Positions 25,503 through 33,312 are shown, numbered from the stretch's first letter. The stretch is 33,399 nt of DNA from an uncultured Oscillospiraceae bacterium (GCA_905234625.1 CAJOIC010000005.1:1-33399); one strand, 5' to 3'. Numbers and translations are program-made. Notes: generated from the sequence alone by a model not told the origin.

Positions 25503-27557
25503 TCAGTTGAATGTATCCGCGTGCAGCTCGAAGAGCTCCCGGATCCGATCCCGCAGCGGCCAGTTCTCCGGATTTTTGAGCTCCGGATCAGCGGCGAGCA
25601 CCTTCTGGGCCTCCTGCTGAGCCTGCTTCAGTACGCGCATATCGGCGGAGAGGTCCGCCACATGCATGTCCGGCAGACCGTGCTGACGGGAGCCGAAGAA
25701 GTCGCCGGGGCCTCGCAGCCGCAGATCCTCCTGGGAAATGAGGAAGCCGTCGTTCGTCTTTGTCATGACGCCCAATCTCGACCGGGCAGATTCGGTCCGG
25801 GAATCGGAGAAGAGGATACAGTAGCTCTTGTGCTTTCCGCGCCCCACGCGTCCCCGCAGCTGGTGAAGCTGGCTGAGGCCGAAGCGGTCTGCGTTCTCCA
25901 CGATCATCAGCGCCGCGTTGGGGATATCCACGCCGACCTCGATGACAGTAGTGGAGACCAGGATATCCGCCTCGCCCGCAGCGAAGGCGGTCATAACGGC
26001 GTCCTTCTCCTTCGCTTTCATGCGGCCGTGGATGCAGAGTACCCGCAGGTCGGGGAAAATATCCCTCTGCAGCTCCTCAGCGTATTCCTGCGCGCTTTTG
26101 ACGTTTTCCGGCAGAGCCTCGTTCTCCTCCACCATGGGGCAGACGATGAACACCTGTCGCCCCTCGCCAACCAGGCGCCGGACAAAGTTCCAGATCCGCA
26201 CCCGCATCTCCTCGCCCACGGCGAAGGTCTCCACGGGGGTCCTGCCGGGTGGCAGTTCGTCCAGCACGGAGATGTCCAAATCGCCGTAGATGATGAGCGC
26301 CAGGGTGCGGGGGATGGGGGTGGCGGACATGACGAGGACATGGGGGTGCGTGCCCTTGCCTGTAAGGGCGCTGCGCTGGTCTACGCCGAACCGGTGCTGC
26401 TCGTCTGTGATCACCAGGGCAAGGTCGCGGAAGGAGACGTTTGCGCTGATGAGGGCGTGGGTCCCCATGGCCACGTCAGCCTGACCCAGGGTGAGGTTTT
26501 CCACCGTCTTCCGCTTCTGTGCGGCTGTCATAGACCCGGTGAGCTTCACCACCCGGATGCCATAGGGCTCCAGCATGTCCGTCAGGTTCTGAAAATGCTG
26601 CTCCGCCAGGATCTCCGTGGGCGCCATGAACGCTGCCTGATATCCGCTCTGTACTGTGCGCCAGATCAGCGCCGCCGCCACCAGGGTCTTGCCGCTGCCT
26701 ACGTCGCCCTGCAGAAGGCGGTTCATGGGCTTTCCGGAACGCATGTCCTCGATGGCCTCCTCCACGGCGCGGCGCTGGGCGTTGGTGGGCGAGAAGGGGA
26801 GCTTCTCCCAGAAGCCGTCCATAGACGTATCCGGAATGACGATGCCGTCGCTTTCCTTCCGGCGGGAACGCATGAGCTCCAGGGCGCCGGCCAGGACATA
26901 GAGCTCCTCGAACACCAGCCGCGTTCTTGCCTGGTCCAGGGAGATGTCGTCCCGGGGGAAGTGGATGTTCTCGTAGGAGAACCGTGCCTGGGCCAGCTCG
27001 TACTTTCCCCGTACTGCGGGAGGGAGGATGTCCGGAATCTCCTGGGTGTTGTCCAGGGCAGTCCTCACGCATTGCATGATGAGCTTCTGGTTGATACCGG
27101 CGGTCAGACGGTAGATGGGGAGGATGCGGCCTGTGACCACGCCCTGATCGTCCTCCCGCTCAAAGGCAGGGTTCGTCATGGTGCGGCGGCGTCCGTTTTC
27201 TCCCACGCGGCCGTAGAAAATATAGGTGACGCCGGGGGCAAGGGTGTTCTTCAGCCAGTTCTGGTTGAAGTAGGTGATATCCAGAACACCCGTTTCGTCT
27301 ACGGCTTTCAGCTTCAGGAAGGTAAGGCCCCGCCGGGCTCTCACGGCGGAGGGTGTACCCGAGACCATGGCCCGTACGCAGACAGGAGTGTCGATGGGGG
27401 CTTCCGAAATTGTATAAAAAGTCCGCCGGTCCTCGTACGCCCGAGGGAAATTCGACAGAAGGTCCCGCACGGTGCGCACACCCAGCTTTTGGAAGGCGGC
27501 AGCGCGCTTTTCGCCGACGCCCTTCATGTATTGTATGTTGTCGTTCAGATGGTCCAT
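25503..27557 (-). CDS. recG: ATP-dependent DNA helicase RecG
   Basis: RecG drives branch migration of stalled forks and Holliday junctions. The 684-aa protein has an N-terminal helix-hairpin segment (MKGVGEKRAAAFQKLGV), an OB-fold wedge domain (about 55-150), Walker A GDVGSGKT, the DEQHRFGV motif II, the SATPIPRT motif III, GRVGRG motif VI and a C-terminal ELHAD tail. The start at 27557 gives the family's usual N-terminus. It has no Shine-Dalgarno; the -10 box ends just 6 bases before the ATG. It is the only sizeable minus-strand gene in the window. Confidence 0.97.
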   Translation of the reverse strand: MDHLNDNIQYMKGVGEKRAAAFQKLGVRTVRDLLSNFPRAYEDRRTFYTISEAPIDTPVCVRAMVSGTPSAVRARRGLTFLKLKAVDETGVLDITYFNQNWLKNTLAPGVTYIFYGRVGENGRRRTMTNPAFEREDDQGVVTGRILPIYRLTAGINQKLIMQCVRTALDNTQEIPDILPPAVRGKYELAQARFSYENIHFPRDDISLDQARTRLVFEELYVLAGALELMRSRRKESDGIVIPDTSMDGFWEKLPFSPTNAQRRAVEEAIEDMRSGKPMNRLLQGDVGSGKTLVAAALIWRTVQSGYQAAFMAPTEILAEQHFQNLTDMLEPYGIRVVKLTGSMTAAQKRKTVENLTLGQADVAMGTHALISANVSFRDLALVITDEQHRFGVDQRSALTGKGTHPHVLVMSATPIPRTLALIIYGDLDISVLDELPPGRTPVETFAVGEEMRVRIWNFVRRLVGEGRQVFIVCPMVEENEALPENVKSAQEYAEELQRDIFPDLRVLCIHGRMKAKEKDAVMTAFAAGEADILVSTTVIEVGVDIPNAALMIVENADRFGLSQLHQLRGRVGRGKHKSYCILFSDSRTESARSRLGVMTKTNDGFLISQEDLRLRGPGDFFGSRQHGLPDMHVADLSADMRVLKQAQQEAQKVLAADPELKNPENWPLRDRIRELFELHADTFN

Positions 27558-27563
27558 GACTGG

Positions 27564-27592
27564 ATTGTATCATGTTTTTCCGTAAAAAACAA
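27564..27592 (-). promoter_or_regulatory. recG promoter, likely leaderless
   Basis: On the minus strand TTGTTT (27592-27587) and TACAAT (27569-27564) are 17 bp apart. Six bases separate the -10 box from the ATG at 27557, so transcription would begin at or within a base or two of the start codon. Confidence 0.65.
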
Positions 27593-27622
27593 TTTGAGCC
27601 TGCGGTATGCCGTCATAAGTAC

Positions 27623-27651
27623 TTGCGATAGCGGTGATGTTTTATTATAAT
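27623..27651 (+). promoter_or_regulatory. Promoter of the 595-aa beta-helix gene
   Basis: TTGCGA (27623-27628) and a perfect TATAAT (27646-27651) are 17 bp apart; the -35 context is ACTTGCGA. The leader would be about 40 nt and ends in AAGGAG (27686-27691) before ATG 27698. Confidence 0.82.
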
Positions 27652-27697
27652 GATACATATTGCGCGAATAAAAAACGCAGATGAAAAGGAGTAGCAT

Positions 27698-29485
27698 ATG
27701 ATAGAGAACTCTACGGAGAAGCTGGTGACGTTCATTCGCGGCGGGGAAGAGGTCATGGCGGCCTCCGAGTCGGACGCCGAATGCGTCCTAACAGACAAGC
27801 TCCCCATCAACCACAGCTGCGAGCTGCGGGAGGACAAGAAGACGCCCTACCGCACCGCCCTGTATGTGACGAAAGATGGGATCGTTCCCGACAGCTCCGC
27901 CTCCGGCGCATTTGCGGCGGGCAGCTTCGACAACGACGGCGCGGAGGGACTGACCCTGCAGTCCTCCAGCCATGATTTCAGCGCAGTGATCGTGGACGGC
28001 GGGAAATACAGCATCAAAAACGCGAAGCTCCGGATGATCTCCGATGCCGACGGCTCAGATACCTGCGATTTTATCGGTCTCGGTTCCGCCGTGGCGGCCT
28101 TCAGCGGATCCAGCGTGGATATCGAAAACTGCGATATCTCCACCGAGGGCGTGGCTCGCTGCGCGGTGTTCTGCGATAACGCCTCCGACGTGGTCGTCAA
28201 AAACTCCCGTATTTCCGTTATGGGCGGCAAGCTGTACGACGGGTATGTCAACAGCGCAGACTTCAATTTCATGGTGGCCACCCCCTGGGTCCTGGGCATC
28301 ATGGGCAACGCCCGGGGCACGAACCTGATGGGCGATAAGGCCTCCATGGTTCTGGTGGATACAGATGTGAAGGCACGTAACTGGGGCGTCTTGTCCACGG
28401 ACAACGGCAAGGACAATATCCTGGCTGTCGTCGACACGAAGCTCACCACCGTCGGCGGCGAGGATGACAAGAAGAATCCCTATTTCAAGACATACGGGAG
28501 CGGCTACGGCACGTACATCCTGGGATGCGACGAGGATTTCCGCGGCGTGGAGATGCATGTGGGCACCTACGTGGGCATCGCCCGGGAGGGCAACGCCGTG
28601 TATCGCTCCTCCAAGGGCAATATCCGTATCGTCTCTCCCTCCACCGGCGAGGTGGTCTATGAGGGCGAGGGCAAGGGCAATGTATCCAGGATGTACTCCG
28701 ACGGCTTCGGCATCATGGCCCATGACCGGGCAGAGCTTACCCTGACCGACGGAACTGTCATGGAGACGGCCGCGGCGGCATTCCTCATGCGCGCGGGCGG
28801 CGTTCATATCCGCGTGGACGGCGGCGCGCAGGTGAAGGCTGCGGACGGCGTTATCATGCAGATCCTGGACGACGACGATATGACCGTCGGCGTGGACTGG
28901 AACGCCCCCCGGGAGATCCAGTTCCATACGGAGTTCAATGAAAAGGAAGGCTGGCCCAGCGAGAACGGTCAGATCACCAGCCTCATGCCGCCTCCTGATC
29001 CCTCGGATATGCCGCCTCCTCCCCCTGAGGGTGACGGCGAGGGGATGCCCAAGCCGTTGTTCGACGTGCGCTTCAACGCTGCCGATACCGTTCTCTCCGG
29101 CGCTCTCTATAACGGTTCCGGCTATTATGGGCAGCAGGCGAAGCAGCTGTATGTGACCCTGGAAAGCGGCGCTGTCCTCACCGGAACGATCTCTGCCACG
29201 GAGACTATCCATGTGGATGAGAACGGCAAGCAGAACACCCATTTCACCAGCGAGGAGTATTATTACCTGGGCCGTGTGGCGAACCGCGTGTATCATAACG
29301 GCGACAATGCCGTGGAGGTCCGCCTGGAGGCCGGTTCCGTGTGGAATGTGACTGAAGCCGGCGAGATCACCTCCCTTACCGTGTGTGATGGCGCTGTGCT
29401 GAACGGCAGCGTGATCGTGGACGGCGAAAAGATCCAGCCCGAGGCGGGGAAGACCTATACGGGCAAGATCATCGTAAGCGCTTGA
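27698..29485 (+). CDS. Hypothetical beta-helix-like protein without a signal peptide
   Basis: I do not recognise a named family for this 595-aa protein. Much of it is short beta-strand turns of the kind seen in right-handed beta helices (SAVIVDGGKYSIKNAKLRM, SVDIENCDIS, DVVVKNSRIS, SMVLVDTDVKARN, NILAVVDTKLTT). A proline-rich stretch (MPPPDPSDMPPPPPEG, about residues 429-445) splits off a C-terminal strand-rich domain. It has a strong promoter and ribosome site, and no signal peptide, membrane segment or anchor. It also has at least eight cysteines, which is unusual for a secreted beta-helix protein. The nearest neighbour of the same general type is the secreted protein at 30654. It could be cytosolic or exported by another route. 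Confidence 0.8.
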   Translation: MIENSTEKLVTFIRGGEEVMAASESDAECVLTDKLPINHSCELREDKKTPYRTALYVTKDGIVPDSSASGAFAAGSFDNDGAEGLTLQSSSHDFSAVIVDGGKYSIKNAKLRMISDADGSDTCDFIGLGSAVAAFSGSSVDIENCDISTEGVARCAVFCDNASDVVVKNSRISVMGGKLYDGYVNSADFNFMVATPWVLGIMGNARGTNLMGDKASMVLVDTDVKARNWGVLSTDNGKDNILAVVDTKLTTVGGEDDKKNPYFKTYGSGYGTYILGCDEDFRGVEMHVGTYVGIAREGNAVYRSSKGNIRIVSPSTGEVVYEGEGKGNVSRMYSDGFGIMAHDRAELTLTDGTVMETAAAAFLMRAGGVHIRVDGGAQVKAADGVIMQILDDDDMTVGVDWNAPREIQFHTEFNEKEGWPSENGQITSLMPPPDPSDMPPPPPEGDGEGMPKPLFDVRFNAADTVLSGALYNGSGYYGQQAKQLYVTLESGAVLTGTISATETIHVDENGKQNTHFTSEEYYYLGRVANRVYHNGDNAVEVRLEAGSVWNVTEAGEITSLTVCDGAVLNGSVIVDGEKIQPEAGKTYTGKIIVSA

Positions 29486-29581
29486 GATAATGAATATCGA
29501 AGCACCTTGGGCGGGAGTCCGTCAGGGGGTGATCTCTCCCAATGTCTTTGCATGGACTTCTGCCGCGTGAGATCGTTTAAC

Positions 29582-29628
29582 GAACGCGCATGACACCAGT
29601 TATCAAACGCTGGGCGCCATGCGCGTTC
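29582..29628. repeat. 11-bp perfect inverted repeat in the decayed region
   Basis: GAACGCGCATG (29582-29592) and CATGCGCGTTC (29618-29628) pair, with an inner CCAG/CTGG pair. No T-run follows on either strand. It lies in a gene-free stretch from 29486 to 29677, in which I see nothing else except a loose TTGGG/CCCAA hairpin at about 29507-29542. It may be a relic of a mobile element or a terminator of the beta-helix gene. Confidence 0.55.
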
Positions 29629-29677
29629 ATTATGTTTACAGGCGATGACTATCGTCTGATTCATTACATTTTTCCTA

Positions 29678-29705
29678 TTGTATTCCACCGGTTGTATGCT
29701 ATAAT
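29678..29705 (+). promoter_or_regulatory. Extended -10 promoter before the truncated HTH gene
   Basis: TTGTAT (29678-29683) and TATAAT (29700-29705) are 16 bp apart, and TGC just before the -10 box makes it an extended -10 promoter. It points at the 33-codon HTH remnant. Confidence 0.65.
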
Positions 29706-29772
29706 CTCATTGATTTCACAAATTTCTGCATTGAAAGATACTGCAAAAATGAAGGACGGAGATGTGTGTATC

Positions 29773-29904
29773 ATGTTGGCGGATAGGATTACGGAGCTTT
29801 TTCGGCTGCTGCAATGCAGCAACACGGATATCGCCCGATTCACGGGGTGCTCGCCCTCTAATGTATCGCGGTAAGCGGTACGCTCATGGCTCATTTGAAA
29901 GGGA
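29773..29904 (+). pseudogene. Truncated helix-turn-helix regulator
   Basis: The ATG at 29773 opens MLADRITELFRLLQCS and runs through SNTDIARFTGCSPSNVSR, a helix-turn-helix pattern, then stops at 29874 after 33 codons, just where such regulators continue. The next frame reads on for a few codons (LSGT and onward, allowing one missing base), so a frameshift plus loss of the C-terminal part is likely. Promoter and Shine-Dalgarno (AAGGACGGAG) are intact, so a 33-residue peptide could still be made. The first plausible ATG may instead be at 29749. Confidence 0.55.
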
Positions 29905-29934
29905 AACGGCATGACCCCGAAAGGTCATACCGTT
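29905..29934 (-). terminator. Terminator of the minus-strand deacetylase remnant
   Basis: AACGGCATGACC and GGTCATACCGTT form a 12-bp stem around a six-base loop. On the plus strand one pair is a C-A mismatch. On the minus strand the same pair is a G-U wobble and TTTCCCTTTC follows. The structure therefore fits a minus-strand terminator, 38 bp after the deacetylase stop. Confidence 0.7.
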
Positions 29935-29972
29935 CCTGAAATCGGATCAAAACTTCTTATCGCCCACACCGG

Positions 29973-30218
29973 TCAGGCCGCGTCTTTTTGTATCATCATC
30001 CCGGTGTGGTCGATCTCATATTCTCCCGTCAGAAGGAGATCCGATACGGGTACGATCTCGTATCCCTCCGACAGCAGAAACTCGATGATATCCGCCAGCG
30101 CCTCCGGCGTATGCTCCGCGGCGTTGTGGAACAGAATGATGCTCCCCGGAACGACGTTCGTGGTCACCCGGGATAGGATCTCCTCCGCGCCGATTCCTTT
30201 CCAGTCGAGTGAATCACG
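29973..30218 (-). pseudogene. C-terminal fragment of a polysaccharide deacetylase
   Basis: On the minus strand the frame is open from 30218 to 29973 and reads DSLDWKGIGAEEILSRV, then GSIILFHNAAEHTPEAL and GYEIVPVSDLL. This is the C-terminal third of a PdaB-type (carbohydrate esterase family 4) polysaccharide deacetylase. A TAA stop lies directly upstream (30221-30219), and the N-terminal metal-binding TFDD and HxxH parts are absent. It has no start signal; a GTG at 30167 lacks a useful Shine-Dalgarno. The break lies near the palindrome CATACGTATG (30223-30232). It is a remnant left by a deletion or insertion. Confidence 0.85.
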
Positions 30219-30272
30219 TTACCATACGTATGAAACAGTTGGAAATGCAAGGGACTGCGAAATCAGGAAACT

Positions 30273-30348
30273 GTCAACTTAAGCAAAAAAGTTGACCCAT
30301 TTTACGTATCCCGGATCGATGAGATGCAGAACGATAGGTCAACTTTTT
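30273..30348. repeat. Three GTCAACTT repeats, possible transposon end
   Basis: GTCAACTT occurs at 30273-30280. AAAAAGTTGACC (30286-30297) and its exact complement GGTCAACTTTTT (30337-30348) form a 12-bp inverted repeat with 39 bp between. Clustered terminal repeats of this sort are typical of IS21-like elements, and the place next to a truncated gene fits an insertion or excision scar. No transposase is present, and the family name is a guess. Confidence 0.4.
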
Positions 30349-30563
30349 GGCCGGATGTTGGATGGCGGCAACATGGTATACTTTCTATTCGTTTAGACGG
30401 CTGCGTTTCCTTACGCCCTAGCAGAGACAGCAGACAGAGCAATATCTGGACGGATCATTGAGATCTAACAGGGACAGCTCATGGGAGCCAGTAACAGCCT
30501 ACCACTTCTGTACCAGGGATCACAGAGTTCAGCGCGGTAAGATTAATAAAGCGAAATATTCTA
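30349..30563. other. Stretch with no recognisable gene
   Basis: I see no gene here. One plus-strand frame is open for 53 codons (30422-30583) but has no start codon or Shine-Dalgarno and resembles nothing I know. The base composition is lower in GC than the core, consistent with foreign or decayed DNA. Confidence 0.5.
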
Positions 30564-30591
30564 TTTACATTTTTCTAGTTTAGATTACAAT
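30564..30591 (+). promoter_or_regulatory. Promoter of the 849-aa secreted protein gene
   Basis: TTTACA (30564-30569) and TACAAT (30586-30591) are 16 bp apart in an AT-rich stretch. The leader would be about 56 nt. The Shine-Dalgarno before ATG 30654 is weak (AAAGGCG). Confidence 0.6.
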
Positions 30592-30653
30592 AATTTTATC
30601 ATGATTCGGCATTTGCTGAGTATCACCTTCTATTTCATGAAAGGCGATCCACG

Positions 30654-33203
30654 ATGAAAGTTACCCTGTGGTCCAGAAAGCTGTTCTGTCTCCTGCTGAC
30701 TGTATGCGTCATGCTTTCACTCTGTGCCGGCGCCTTTGCAGAGGAGATAACAGAGGAGCCCGCCGAGACGGTAGAGGAAGCGATCCCTGCTGCGGATGAG
30801 GGACAGGCCGACGAGGCACCTGAGGAGGTTGCTCTCTCTGCGGAGGAGTACGAGGATACTGCGCCTGAGGAAGCCGCAGAAGAGGCTGTAGAGGCGGTTG
30901 ATGAGGAAGCTCCTGAGGTAGTGGATCCGGCGCCGCCCGAGGAGACTGAAATCCTTGAGGAAGCGGTGGGCGAGACCGAGGAGGAAGCTCTGACGGTGGA
31001 GGGCGAAGCGACTGCGTTTACGGCGGTCTTCGCGCCGGACAACGGTGTCGCGGCGGTCAATGTGTTCTACACCAAGGACGGCGCTTCGGCTGATGTGTCC
31101 GGAGCCATCTCCGCGGTCGCCCGCAACGGCGATACCGGCGATATCGACGTCTCCGGCGACGGACAAATCAACTTCCAGGTCGTCCTGAAGGACGGCTATT
31201 CCGTTTCCGCCGTCACTGCCTCCGGAAACTACAAGAATGTGAAGGATAACGGCGGCGGTATGTGGCGCGTGACGAAGATCACCGGTGATCTTACGATCAG
31301 CATCGTCAAGGCAACCGAGGCGGCGGATCCTTACAACTATACCCTGACCTCCAAGGGGATCCAGAACAGCCTGGGCGTATCCATCGGCAATTCTCTGAAG
31401 ATCAAAGAGGGCGGAACCTACACCCTGAAAGGCGTGGACCTGAGCGACTATGTGGATGCCCGCGTCCAGGTACAGGCGGAAGATGTCACCATCGTGCTGG
31501 AGAACGTCATGCTTCGCTATACGAATGGCGCGGTTGTCAACTGCAAGTATGACACCGTGATCGTAGTGAAGGGAACAAACTATCTCACCCGGAAGATCGA
31601 CAACGTGGCCGATCCCACCGACGACGGTGGAAAGGTCATCAAGGGCGAGAGCGAGACCATCGGCGAGGGCGTCGATATCACCATTACCGGCGACGGTACG
31701 CTGAACATCGATGCGCCCAAAAAGGGAATTGGCACCGACGTATATTTCGGTGAGGGCGAAATAAATCCCGATATCACGAGCGTCACCCTGAACGCAACCA
31801 TCAACCTCGGCGAGCCCGGCGCGGATACCGGTCCGACCAACAACATCAACGCCGTAAACGAGGCGATTGAGGGAAATATCGTGAACTTCAACGCCGGCTA
31901 CGGCACGCTCATATCCACTGATAACGACGGCGTGAATGTGGCCACCGACGGCGACGACCAGGACGAGGACGATGTGGACGAAGACGGAAACATTAGTGAG
32001 TACTTGTACCCGAACCTCATCCGGAACATAGATTTCACCCAGCTTTCCATCAACGTGAACGGCGGAAGCTGGACTGTGAACTCGAACGACGACGGCCTGG
32101 ACTCCAATGGCAACGTTACCATCAACGGCGGCGTGATGGAGGTATTCAGTTCCTCCCAGGCGGATAACAACGCTGTGGACTACGGGTCTGAGAACCGCGG
32201 CAGATTCATCTACACCGGCGGAACGCTCCTCGCGGTGGGAAAGAACGGCATGCAGACCCAGGAGACGCCGGACGAGGGCAACTTTGTTATTTTCCTGAAC
32301 CTTAACGTGCAGAAGGACAGCCCAATCGTTTTCAAGGATGAGGACGGCAACGTGCTGTATTCTTCCTTGGGCGTAAAGTATGCCAACTGCGTTCTCTACT
32401 GCGGAGAGGACATCAAAAACGGCGAGACCTATTCTGTCACCGTGGGCGACGTGACTGCTTCGGCAATCGCCGGCACGGCTAATAAGGGCTCCGGTGAGAT
32501 GGGTTCTCGTGAGATGGGCTCCCGTGAAATGAGCTCCGAAGAAATGGATACCAGCGAAATGAGCTCCCGCGGGAAGGGGAAGTCCAGCGGCGAACCGAAG
32601 GAAGAAAGCGCGAAGCTCGGGGCCGGCACCGTGACCGTGGTGAAGCTCGATGAGGACGTCTCCGTCCATGTCTATACCGCGAGCGGTGAGCCTGGCGCCA
32701 GCGCAGAGCCGAGCGTGGCCCGGGACGCCGCGTTCCTCGTCGAGGGCAAGGACGGCGTGGTGGCCATCAATGTCCCGAAGGATGACAAGAACACTCTGAC
32801 GGAGTGGAAGAGCTATGCCGAGAAGCTGGAGAAGCCTCTGGAGGACATCATTCTGACGAAGGAGCCTGCCTCGCATGAGGAGGCAAAGGCCTTTATGGAG
32901 GGACTGAACGTCTATGCCGCGAAGGAACTCCTTGAGGAGCTGGAGATCGAAGACGGCAACATGATAGCAACGGACGATATACTCGAGCTGATCGGTTTGG
33001 AGATCGAGGTCTCCGAGCGGGAGGAGGCCATCGAGTTGACGATTCCCGCGCTGAAAGCCGTGTTTACGTCTCTGGCCCTGCAAAAGCCTGATGATGCTGC
33101 GGTGGATGTACTGCGGGAACTCGCTGACGGCGGCGCGGAATTCGTGTTCGGCATCGACGGGGAGGTCCTGAAGAAGGATGATCTGCAAAAGGCGATCGCC
33201 TGA
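30654..33203 (+). CDS. Secreted Cthe_2159-type carbohydrate-binding beta-helix protein
   Basis: The 849-aa protein starts with a signal peptide (residues 1-29, cut after AFA). A Glu/Ala/Pro-rich spacer follows (about 30-118), then a beta-rich domain (about 121-220), and a large beta-helix region (about 227-600) with NDDGLDSNGNVTINGG and GGTLLAVGKNGM. Those two blocks are typical of the Cthe_2159 family of Clostridium thermocellum, a cellulose- and pectin-binding fold. Five GSxEM-type pentapeptides (612-636) link to a helical, acidic C-terminal domain (about 690-849) that I do not recognise. No LPxTG or membrane anchor is present. A role at the cell surface or in binding plant or mucus glycans is inferred. 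Confidence 0.85.
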   Translation: MKVTLWSRKLFCLLLTVCVMLSLCAGAFAEEITEEPAETVEEAIPAADEGQADEAPEEVALSAEEYEDTAPEEAAEEAVEAVDEEAPEVVDPAPPEETEILEEAVGETEEEALTVEGEATAFTAVFAPDNGVAAVNVFYTKDGASADVSGAISAVARNGDTGDIDVSGDGQINFQVVLKDGYSVSAVTASGNYKNVKDNGGGMWRVTKITGDLTISIVKATEAADPYNYTLTSKGIQNSLGVSIGNSLKIKEGGTYTLKGVDLSDYVDARVQVQAEDVTIVLENVMLRYTNGAVVNCKYDTVIVVKGTNYLTRKIDNVADPTDDGGKVIKGESETIGEGVDITITGDGTLNIDAPKKGIGTDVYFGEGEINPDITSVTLNATINLGEPGADTGPTNNINAVNEAIEGNIVNFNAGYGTLISTDNDGVNVATDGDDQDEDDVDEDGNISEYLYPNLIRNIDFTQLSINVNGGSWTVNSNDDGLDSNGNVTINGGVMEVFSSSQADNNAVDYGSENRGRFIYTGGTLLAVGKNGMQTQETPDEGNFVIFLNLNVQKDSPIVFKDEDGNVLYSSLGVKYANCVLYCGEDIKNGETYSVTVGDVTASAIAGTANKGSGEMGSREMGSREMSSEEMDTSEMSSRGKGKSSGEPKEESAKLGAGTVTVVKLDEDVSVHVYTASGEPGASAEPSVARDAAFLVEGKDGVVAINVPKDDKNTLTEWKSYAEKLEKPLEDIILTKEPASHEEAKAFMEGLNVYAAKELLEELEIEDGNMIATDDILELIGLEIEVSEREEAIELTIPALKAVFTSLALQKPDDAAVDVLRELADGGAEFVFGIDGEVLKKDDLQKAIA
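32487..32561 (+). repeat. Five 15-bp tandem units encoding GSxEM pentapeptides
   Basis: The units read GSGEM, GSREM, GSREM, SSEEM and DTSEM. They lie between the beta-helix and the C-terminal domain. The relatives I recall have Gly/Met-rich linkers at this place; the regular Glu-Met form here looks like slippage-driven expansion. Confidence 0.9.
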
Positions 33204-33273
33204 CGCGCCGTCCTCCGTGTCAGGTATCGCGCTTTGATGCGACTTGCACCGACAAAAGAATAAAGTATCGGAC

Positions 33274-33306
33274 ATCCGGCAGCTCACTCGGGCTGCCGGA
33301 TTTTTG
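33274..33306 (+). terminator. Intrinsic terminator after the 849-aa gene
   Basis: ATCCGGCAGC and GCTGCCGGAT form a perfect 10-bp stem around TCACTCGG, followed by TTTTT (33301-33305). It is 70 bp past the stop codon. Confidence 0.95.
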
Positions 33307-33312
33307 TAGTTT

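Noticed and set aside
25521-27650. A 709-codon plus-strand frame opposite recG
   Set aside because: recG has every helicase motif on the minus strand. The opposite frame has no start signal or known domain.
30422-30583. A 53-codon open frame before the secreted protein gene
   Set aside because: It has no start codon or ribosome site, begins after a stop and resembles no known protein.
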